This document shows positions 55,517 to 64,000 of a stretch of DNA of 64,000 nt, piece after piece. The notes beneath the pieces are model-generated. The model was not told the DNA's origin. It saw only the letters and a program-made list of their open reading frames with translations, and did no database searches. The stretch spans positions 5,270,893-5,334,892 of the forward strand of contig CP141149.1 of assembly GCA_035235625.1 (NCBI GenBank), read 5' to 3'. Position 1 is the stretch's first letter; every line of letters starts with the position of its first letter. Source of the DNA: Saururus chinensis. Taxonomy: Eukaryota > Streptophyta > Magnoliopsida > Piperales > Saururaceae. Both the position numbers and the translations under genes were made by a program.

Positions 55517-57935
55517 TGTAAAATCTCTAACTTTAACCAGTTTAGTTTTAAATTAATTGCATGTCATTCTGTGGTTTTTCTCGAATTTTCTAGTTGGACT
55601 TGAATTTAGGGTTAAGGGTTGGTAATGATGTTTTAACAAGGATCAATTTTATTTCAATGGGTTTTAATTATAAAACTCAAGTTATTCTATTTTTAGGGAA
55701 TGTTTCGGATTTTACAAAAAAATTTCATAATTTGAGGGCATAGACCCCACCATGGGCCCCACGTCTACGTTTGGACGGTGTGTGTCCCATGTGAAGCTAA
55801 ACTTCCCTAATTTAATTTTAATGAGTTTCAAAAATTTAAACTCATTTTTAGCTTTAAAATAAGCCCAATTTGCCACTTAGGGCATTATATTGTATTTATA
55901 GCCCAATATTTTGTATTTGTGCCCCAACAGCTTACTATGAAAGGAAAGCCATAGCCCATTTCTCAATTGGGAAATAGTTGTGCTAAGAGGCAAGGTGATG
56001 CCCTAATCCCCTTTGCCAAAGTGAGAAATAAGATTTAGGTATGTTTAAGCCCTTATCTTTCCTAGTCTTCTGAATTTTTTCTTAATCTCTCCTAATTTCA
56101 CTTTCCCATGAATGAATTCTCAATTTATCCCATTAAAATTATTATTTTTAATCTCTATTTCAAACCCTAATATATGATTTTTTTTTACTCAATGAAAATC
56201 CTAGAACTACTTATCTTCAAGGTTATTTAAGCTTCATATTCGATTTTGATTAATTATTAATCAAAACCCTAATTTTGGATAGTGATTCTTGAATAATAGA
56301 GCTTCAATTTCAACCAAAAAACTTCTTGTAGGTAAGGGGATTTTCATCTCATGTGATTTGTGCTTTGGATTTCATGTTTAGAATGGTTTAAATGGGTTCG
56401 AGCTTTATGTATGTGTTTTAATGGCAGATTAATAAAAGCATGTCATTTTTGTTAATTTTCTTTTCATGAAGCTGAAGAATGACTAGATCTATCATGCCTT
56501 AGGTTTGTATTTTAATATCCTAAAGTTCTCGAGTGATTTTAGAATTTTTTTTGCATTTTTTGAGAATTTTCGGTTTGGTGTTCGTGAGGTTGAAGAAGAA
56601 ACAGATTTGGATATAAAGTGAACTGTTAAGGGTGTTTGAATAGCCAAACTAACTATCGAATAGCCTATTGTTCGAATGGCCTATCGGGCTAATCGAACAG
56701 CCTTGCATTTGAATGGCCCAACAAGGAATTCGAATGGCTGAACGACAGTTTTGGCCACCCTTGTTTGTTTTGGTTGTTTCTTGTTCTCTTCCTATAAATC
56801 TAATATCATGTGATTAGAATGAGTTATTTTTACATATAAATGCCACTAGGATTGCATGAAGATCATCTTGGAACTTATATTTTAGTTCAAGCATGATTTA
56901 GACTATGTTTGGTTAATTTTAGCTCAATACTCTATTAGACTTAAATTCATGTTAGACGATAGTAGGTCTAACCATGAGGATGTGCTTATGTGTTGGCACA
57001 CGTATATCAATTATTGGAGAATCATATTTTCATGTTATATCTTAAGTATAGTGATGTTTATCCTTTCCTAAGTCTAGTATGATGTTATACTTATCTTGGA
57101 CTCATATTTCGTCATTTTCACCATACTTCATAATTTCAGTGAGGGGGGCTATGATAAAATTATGAATGCATGTATATAGTATTGATTATTATTTGTTCAT
57201 GTTCCACATGTTCGTGCTTAGACTTGAACACTACCATTTATGTAAACACTTGTGTAGTTATTTGTTATGATTATTTGACACAAATAGACCATGATTGATG
57301 CACATGTGGACTAATTTGAGTATGTCTATTGTATTTGGACTCATGTAGTATTGCTCACATATGTACCATATTGCATTGATCATAAAAATAATTTATGAAT
57401 GAGATTAAATGTGATTAGTCAGGTTTGATTGATGGATGCAAATTGATGTCATTGATTACCAGATTAATCGATTTGAGTCTTATCGCATTGGTTTGGGTCC
57501 AAAAGGACATGATTTTGATTTGAATTCAGTCTTGATGAGCAGTATTGCTCGAAACTTGGTACCTCCCCAGGTTGAGAAGAACGGAATTCTAAGTGTGCTA
57601 TTTAATGAGATATCTAGACCCTGAGAATCCAGGTCGTATGTTTGAATACACCGGCTTACCACATATAGTGTGCTCAGGACCGTCTTGATGAGCAATATTG
57701 CTTAAGACAGTCTTGATGAGCAGCCGTGCTTGGGAATGTCTCAATGTGCAGTAATGCTCGAGACTATCTTGATGAGCAACTGTGCTTGGGGTTTTTGAAC
57801 CTGATGAGCAGGTTTATTTCTCTCTATGCATGAGACATTCTTCATTTGTTGTTGCATGTGTATATGATATTGTGCTCAATTACATAGTTGTTATACAGGG
57901 ATAAGGGTGTTTATGTTACATATGTGGGTATCGTT
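55517..57935 (+). repeat. 3' LTR of Gypsy F
   Basis: Begins TGTAAAATCTCTAACTTTAACC. It parallels the 5' LTR to ATATGTGGGTAT at about 57930, and beyond that the two differ. Whether the true LTR end lies there or further right is not resolved. Confidence 0.75.
57530..57800 (+). repeat. Palindromic tandem repeats in 3' LTR of F
   Basis: At least five units of about 30 bp (GTCTTGATGAGCAATATTGC and variants), one or two more than in the 5' LTR, so the array changes length between LTR copies. Confidence 0.75.
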
Positions 57936-60900
57936 TAATTTTATGCATAGAGAAAATTATTTTATTTCAACACACTATTTTTCATTCTTTACAATTTTTT
58001 AAAATATTATTTTACTTATGATAATGAGTCTCATTTGTATGAGCCCTGGGTCACGCATGTCAATATGAGTCCTGGCTTTGTAGGTGGTCAAATTTTGATC
58101 TGACAGTTCACATATCTCAGGGGTAAGTATATTGCATGCCCCCTTGCTTTATCGAATCTCAATCTGATGACTCTCAAAGTCTGGGGTCATGCGCGGCTCA
58201 TGTGTGTACTCAAAACTAAGAGGAAAGCTAAACATAAAGACTAAAGGCAGTTGTTAAGTAAAACTCATACATAGGAATAATAAAGTTTATCATATGAAAG
58301 TGTGTGAGAAAATAAAAAAAAAAGTAAAAAATTTGCATAAGTATGTAAATTTTCCATCCATGATCTATTGAAGTTGAAATGGGATCGATCACAAAGGAAC
58401 AATGCATTGGATATTGTGGTAATATTGTACTAGCACTACAACAAGGTACTTTAGCAATAATGTACCGATCAATCGGTAAAACTATTGTGATCGATTGATT
58501 GCTGTAATGATATATCAAACCCACTTTTACCTAAAATAGATCATTCCAAATAGAATCTAATTCCAATTAAAAGTTCAACACCAAAACTAATTTAGAGACC
58601 TATATAAAGGGTTTCTAGACGTGGTAAAACACAAGTGAAAGCCAGAAAATGTTAGAAAGAGATGTGATTCTTCTCTAGATGCTTTTAGATAATAATACTT
58701 TTATAACTATTGTTCATTGAGAGATTTATCTAAAAAAATATGAGATAGCTAGGTTCATAATTATTTTATGAATTGAGTTGTGTGAATTGTGATTTGATGA
58801 ACTAACATGTCACAAAGGGATCGTTCGCACACAAGGGTTAAAGATGAAACAAATGAAAATAAAGTTTAATTGAAGCTTCAAAAGAAGATTATGATAAGGA
58901 AGAAGAAGACCACGACAATGCCTAAAAGTGACAAGTACTTTGGTAGCAATGGGATATCTAGATATTGGCTTCTATAGTGTTATAGTAATGATCAAGTCTT
59001 TGTAAATTCTTAATCTTCTTTATGCATTGGTTAATCGACCAAGGGTTAGTCATGTATTTTTTTCCAATGTGGATTTCTCACGTTTAAAATTGTATGTCTG
59101 TTCTTTGATTTTTGTGATTGAATATTTTCATAGTAGTTTTAAATTATTGCATAAGAGCCCACATCTTGTTGTCTTTACTTGATTTTTTCGACTAAAGGCA
59201 TTGTGGTAGTTCTCAAAGTTGAAGAATTTTAAACTCAGTGGTTTTGGCCCATATTTGCTTGGAGACCCAAATCGGGAAAAAGCTATGGACATGCTATCCC
59301 TTTAGCTAGACAGATTGCACTATGTTGAAAACTTACAAGACTCAAAAAACTAACATCCAAACATACTAGAATTCCCTTATTAAATTATTTTTTTTCCACC
59401 AAGACACCTCCTTAAACTATTGTGTGTTATTTATTTATGAATAAATCTTCACCAACTATTCATGAATTGAACAATTGTAATATTCGTTTGGCTAAGTAGT
59501 ATTCTTCTACAAAGCATATGGTAGATATAAGCTCTAATCACTCAACAGTGTCTTGAGAAATTTTTTTATTTTTTCTTAATACAAAATAAAAATTAGATTA
59601 AATATCCATATCATAATAACTAGGGTTCACAAGTACAAATATCAAAACATATGATATTATTACATGTTTAAAAAATTCATAAAGAGCAGGTTATCCATCT
59701 AAGTATAAGTTTGTCATCAATCTGAAAATAAATAACTGAGTTTGCTATCTCGCCAAATATACAATTACTTACTGGAATTACAAAAACAAGGAACTACCTC
59801 CCATGCTTGTCAGTCTTCGTTATACTAGTCTCGGCCTAAAGAACCTGCAACCAACCAATCTAACCCACCAAAAACCACAAAACTATTGTCCAACCTTAAG
59901 AGAAGAGTTTCCAAAAAGAATAAAAAAATAATTTAATATTTTTTGGATTCGACCAATATCGCCAAGATGCTAGTTTCCTACGTACACATTAGACAACATC
60001 TTCATTATTAGCTCCAATAGGAACAGATCTAAACGTAGTTCTGCTTAGCAACTTCAATATCTCAATAAGTGTAGCATCAAATATGTAATGTTTAAGTATT
60101 CTAAACCAACCTACATTTTATGCAAGTCCTTTAATTATTCCACTTATACTAATTAACAAGCAATTATATCACATCTTTGTTCAATGACTAATAACCTTGT
60201 CTAATCCCTTGAACAGACAAACACATCATATGTTAACTAAAATGACATATGATATTAACCACCCTTCATTTTACTTACCCAACTCTACGTTTAAAAAAAT
60301 ATAACTCTTGATGAAGGTCAATACACTACAATCGCAGTGTAAGAAAATAAAAACATAATATAAATATGTACCAACTCATAGATGAGTCAACTCTCAAAGA
60401 AAACCCCGATTATAGAACTCAACATTGGAGTAATACTACTTAAAAACAGTTTGCCCCAAATCCCCGATGCCCTCATTTGCATGCTATAAATATGGAGACA
60501 TATATCCTACTTGTGCTCATGGTTACAGATTTACAAGAAACATAAGTCTTCCATGATGCTCATGCAACTTCTCTTTTTGCATGCACTATATGGTCTTGTG
60601 ATGATATAAAGAAAAACCACAATAAAGACCTCTCTGGCCATTACACAAACTATCATGGTTGTAAATAAAGTGTATAGGTATCACAATCTCCACTCTTAGC
60701 AACTATGGGAGAAATATCTTCAATGGCATAAACAATGAAACTCATAGAGGTCTAAGGTTTTTATGACAATTGACTCCCTAATGTTCAAAACTTAGACTCG
60801 ATCAATTTTATTCAGGCAAGTATTTGTCCAAACTATTGGATCCTCTTCACACTATGATTTAGTTAGACATACAACTCATCCAATGAGCTGTGACTCACAA

Positions 60901-61249
60901 ATAATCTCAAACCCTATTAGTCTCCATGAGACTAGGGTAAGCTCGCGTGACCATCCCTGGTTCATTAACCACCGTAAGTTTCTATGTCCAAGCCCTTCTT
61001 CACTCTATGAAAAGGTCTCAGATCCCATTGAAGGTATTATAGTCTTATCTTCATTAGGTATTCTCCCTCTAATTCAAAGCCAACAAGTCTCTCTTGATTA
61101 ATCTTTATTAGTTTCCAGTTACCATTACCTTACTAACACATCAGCATCAAAAGGATACATTAGAGTTAGTTAACATAATTAGCATGGACTAACTCAAATC
61201 CCAACAGATAAGACTAACAAGAGTCATACCCATTTTCATCATTTGCAGG
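57936..61249. other. 3.3 kb without recognisable genes
   Basis: AT-rich. A CCTATATAAAGG TATA-like site near 58600 is followed by sequence that could be an LTR R region. A GATCGAT-rich stretch lies at 58380-58500. The block at 58020-58210 (GAGCCCTGGGTCACGCATG) loosely resembles the repeat at 27.9-28.3 kb. Short open frames have no known domain. It probably consists of decayed retrotransposon sequence. Confidence 0.4.
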
Positions 61250-61400
61250 TGTCACACCCTGACACACGCCTCCCCCAAGCCCCATCTACAAGGATGAAGC
61301 GGCACAAAGCACGACGAAGAATCGTTAGATTACGGAAGACTTAACACATTCTTAGGTAAAATACTAAATAGTTGCGCACATATACTTTGTACAAAAGCAA
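61250..61400 (-). repeat. LTR 3'-end remnant of Gypsy G
   Basis: The plus strand begins TGTCACACCCTGACACACG and contains GGAAGACTTAA, matching the first 110 bp of the LTR at 44132. The rest of the LTR and the polypurine tract are missing, and integrase sequence follows at about 61420. Confidence 0.65.
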
Positions 61401-61419
61401 AATGAGCAAGGAGAGATTT

Positions 61420-62160
61420 TCAAGAACAAATGATCAACCACATTGAACTCTAGGCCTCGCTGCCTCTTATAAGCATAGCTCTTCTACCGACTTTATTCCG
61501 TTTGCAACATCTCCCGAATGAGTCGGATCTTCTCCACCAATGTTGCACAAGCTTAGGACAAGTAAAAAGATGTTCTCCAACCTCACTCCAACAAATGGGA
61601 GAACACAAACTCCGATATAATAATACCTAAAAAAGTGTCATCTAATGCTCGCTTGATAACTATTGTTATAAGCAAACTCTACCAAGGGTAGGTGCTATTC
61701 CCAACTGCCTTTTCACTCAAGTATACACGCCCGAAGAATATCCTAAAGTGTTCGGTTGGTCCTCACCAATTGCCAATCGGTATGAGGGTGATAGGATGAG
61801 CTAAGATGTAATAATCTACCCAAGGCCTTCTACAAACCTTGCCAAAACTAGGAGGTGAAGCGAAAATCACAGTCCAAAATAATAGACATCAAAACACCAT
61901 GTAACCGTATAATCTCCTTCAGATATAGGGCAATCAGTATGTCCAAGGAAGTAGTCATCCTTATTACAAGAAAATGCGCAAACTTGGTGAGTCTATCAAC
62001 GATGACCCACATCACATTGTTACTGCTCAAAAATCTCGAGAGTCTAAAAACAAAATCCATCACTACGTCTCCCACTTTCACTCTATGATAGGAAGAGGTT
62101 GTAGCACACCACCCGGATGACAATGCTTCACCTTAATTTGCTGACATACAAGGCATTTAG
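61420..62160 (-). pseudogene. Gypsy G integrase
   Basis: Minus strand: KVGDVVMDFVFRLSRF, then VIVDRLTKFAHFLVIRMTTS, then leftward the WSEVGEHL and QRDLEF-like segments. Frameshifts and stops throughout. Confidence 0.78.
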
Positions 62161-62299
62161 ACACAAAGAAAACAAATTTTTCTTCATAGCGCTCTACCAA
62201 AAGGCCCTTTTTACATCTCTTGGGTGGATAGAGAAGCTAAAATAGTATGTCTCCGATAGAATACGCTCCTTACATTAACTTAGCCTTCATGGCTTGGTC

Positions 62300-63638
62300 T
62301 CCTCGTCCATTTTTTGAGTTTTAATCACATCATCTACCAAGATAGAGCTTATGGATAGGTTGGCGAACTACCTACTTGTATCATTCATAGATAACTCTAG
62401 TTTAAGCTCAATGACTTTCTTGTACAAGGGTCATTCTTGAACACGCACACAAGCTACTGAAATGGCTAATTTTCTACGTAAGGCATCTGCCACCACATTA
62501 ACTTTTTGAGGATGATAGGAGATAATGAAGTCATAGTCCTTAATGAATTCCAACCACCTCCTTTGCCTCATCTTTAAATCTCTTTAGGTGAAGAGATATT
62601 TCAAGCTCTTGTAGTCAATGAACACCTCAAACTTCTCACAATAGAGATAGTACCACCAAATATTCAATGTAAATACCATGGTTGCTAACTCCAAGTCATG
62701 TGTAGGATAGTTTCTCTCATGCACTCTAAGTTGACGAGATGCATAAGCTACCACTCTCTCATGCTACATTAATACACATCCCAAGCGTATAAGTGAAGCA
62801 TAACTATATGCCAAAAACCCACCACTTCCTAAAGGCAAAGTCAAGATCGGAGTTGAGGTTAACCTCTTCCTCAACTCTTAGAAGTTTTCTTCACATACTT
62901 GACTCTATTCAAACTTCTCATTCTTCCTTATCAACTTGGTCAGAGGGCTTGTAATACTCGAGAAACCCTCAATAAACCTATGGTAATATACCCTACGAGC
63001 CCTAAAAAACTGCAGACCTCAAAAGCACTTTTGGGTCACTCCTACCTCAACACTGCCTCTTTGGAAGGGTCTATTGCCACATCGTCCTTAGAGATAATGT
63101 GGCCAAGGAACTGCACCTCCTCCAACCAGAACTCGTACTTCTTAGACTGTGTAGAGTTGGTTATCCCGCAAGGTTTACAAGATGATCCTTGAATGCTCTT
63201 CGTGTTCTTCCTTTCTGGTAGTGTAAATCAAGATATTATCTACATAGATAATAACAAACCAATCCAAATACGGCTGGAAAACTTTATTCATCTAGTCCAT
63301 GAATGATGCTGGTATATTAGTGAGGCCAAAGAGCATCACCAAGAACTTGTAATGTCTATATCGAGTTTGAAATGTCGTCTTAGATATGTCATCGGGACGG
63401 ACACTGCACTGATAGTAACTTGACCTATAATCAATCATAGGGAGTACTTATGTTTGCTACAATTGATCAAACAAATCATCAATATGAAACAAGGGGTACT
63501 TGTTCTTGATAGTTGATTCAATATTCGGTAATCAATGCAAAGCCAAAGCAAACCATTATTCTTTCTGACAAAGAGGGCAAGCGTGCCCCAAAAAAATGCA
63601 CTCGGTTGAATATATCCCTTATCTATCAAATCATGCAA
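62300..63638 (-). pseudogene. Gypsy G reverse transcriptase and RNase H
   Basis: Minus strand: DLIDKGYIQPSAFFWG, then LWLCIDYRILNQ (RT fingers), then the active-site strand YVDNILIY near 63230, in which the second Asp of YVDD is Asn. RNase H is decayed over 62450-62780 but keeps the DALRRK-like end. Many stops. Confidence 0.78.
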
Positions 63639-63971
63639 TTATGACTTGAGCTCAACTACAGCCATGTTGTATAGGGTTTTAGAGATAAGAGATGCGCCCA
63701 GAATAAGATCAATATGGAACTCGATCTCCCTCTCCGGAGGCAACACTAATAAGTCCCTAGGAAATATATCTACATACTTCGACACCACCTGCACGGACTC
63801 AAGAGAAGACAATGTCACATACTTCCCCAAGATGCTTGCAAAGAATGTTTCACACCTCTTATTAATACACTTCCTTACCTTAGAGGATGACACTAAAAAT
63901 TTTCCACTAGACCACTTCACACCATGGAAGATAAAAGGCTCAACATTCGGCAAGACAAACACCATCTTCAT
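63639..63971 (-). pseudogene. Gypsy G protease-RT linker
   Basis: Minus strand: LPNVEPFIFHGVKWSSGKFL, then KCINKRCETFFASILGKYVT, then LPPEREIEFHIDLILGASL. Same layout as elements R and F. The catalytic D-T-G lies beyond the window edge. Confidence 0.8.
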
Positions 63972-64000
63972 CTTAAGACAATCAACATGTACATGATACA

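Larger units (their letters stand above)
46932..57935 (+). mobile_element. Ty3/Gypsy chromovirus-like element F, plus strand
   Basis: 5' LTR 46932-49310, gag, protease, RT, RNase H, integrase and a chromodomain-like tail, polypurine tract 55504-55516, 3' LTR from 55517. The two LTRs differ at roughly 15 percent of bases by eye, so the insertion is old. All genes carry stops. A 1.9-kb solo-LTR-like insertion splits the integrase. The 5' LTR is cut short and fused to gag sequence, with loss of the primer site and gag start. Confidence 0.87.
61250..64000 (-). mobile_element. Ty3/Gypsy element G, minus strand, runs off the right edge
   Basis: Right to left: protease, reverse transcriptase, RNase H, integrase, then a short LTR piece. 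Same family as R and F. The LTR and integrase C-terminus are joined by a deletion, and gag lies outside the window. Confidence 0.83.

Noticed and set aside
60883-61101. Possible small gene upstream of Gypsy G
   Set aside because: A single 72-codon frame without homology that I can recognise; the flanks look like decayed retrotransposon.
1-64000. tRNA and rRNA genes
   Set aside because: I looked for tRNA arms and rRNA cores and saw none. The only tRNA-like matches are the retrotransposon primer sites.

Overview
The window is nuclear DNA of a flowering plant. It holds a plant-type DDB1 gene with the usual 19-exon layout and GT-AG introns, sitting in AT-rich sequence dominated by plant LTR retrotransposons (Ty1/Copia and Ty3/Gypsy) and Mutator-like elements (MULEs). 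I cannot name the species. No gene in the window looks intact.

The backbone from 3966 to 37171 (+) is one DDB1 gene, encoding the WD40-propeller adaptor of CUL4 E3 ubiquitin ligases. It has become a pseudogene, with all 19 exons still recognisable. Transposons stretch it to 33 kb. A MULE ends 46 bp before the ATG. A 4.85-kb Copia element splits exon 8 (6667-11515). An 8.5-kb MULE splits exon 12 (12636-21140). A 12.1-kb MULE sits exactly at the exon 18 splice acceptor (24122-36235). Target-site duplications fix the two internal MULEs (9 bp) and the Copia element (5 bp, decayed) to the base. Independent lesions also exist: an AT in place of the GT donor of exon 1, an in-frame TGA in exon 12, and a deletion with frameshift in exon 19.

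The three MULEs (A, B, C) belong to one family. They share about 130-bp terminal inverted repeats, subterminal repeat arrays and a common 1.1-kb right end. B and C also carry a plus-strand MuDR/MULE transposase (MuDR zinc region, DDE domain, SWIM finger, CCHC knuckle) converging on a minus-strand ULP1-like cysteine protease. All these ORFs are broken, with different lesions in each copy. MULE-C also contains a long hairpin (27206-27486), an inverted duplication of transposase-like sequence, which recalls the Mu killer silencing locus of maize.

Downstream (37.2-41.3 kb) lie two minisatellite-like arrays, three exons of a decayed TOPLESS-family co-repressor fragment, and two exon-like pieces I do not recognise. 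From 41.4 to 57.9 kb, two degraded chromovirus-type Gypsy elements lie head to head, one minus (41.4-46.9 kb) and one plus (46.9-57.9 kb). A solo-LTR-like insertion sits in the integrase of the second. After 3.3 kb without recognisable genes, a third, minus-strand copy of the same Gypsy family (61250-64000) runs off the right edge. A separate minus-strand Gypsy gag with LTR (1-1547) runs off the left edge inside MULE-A.
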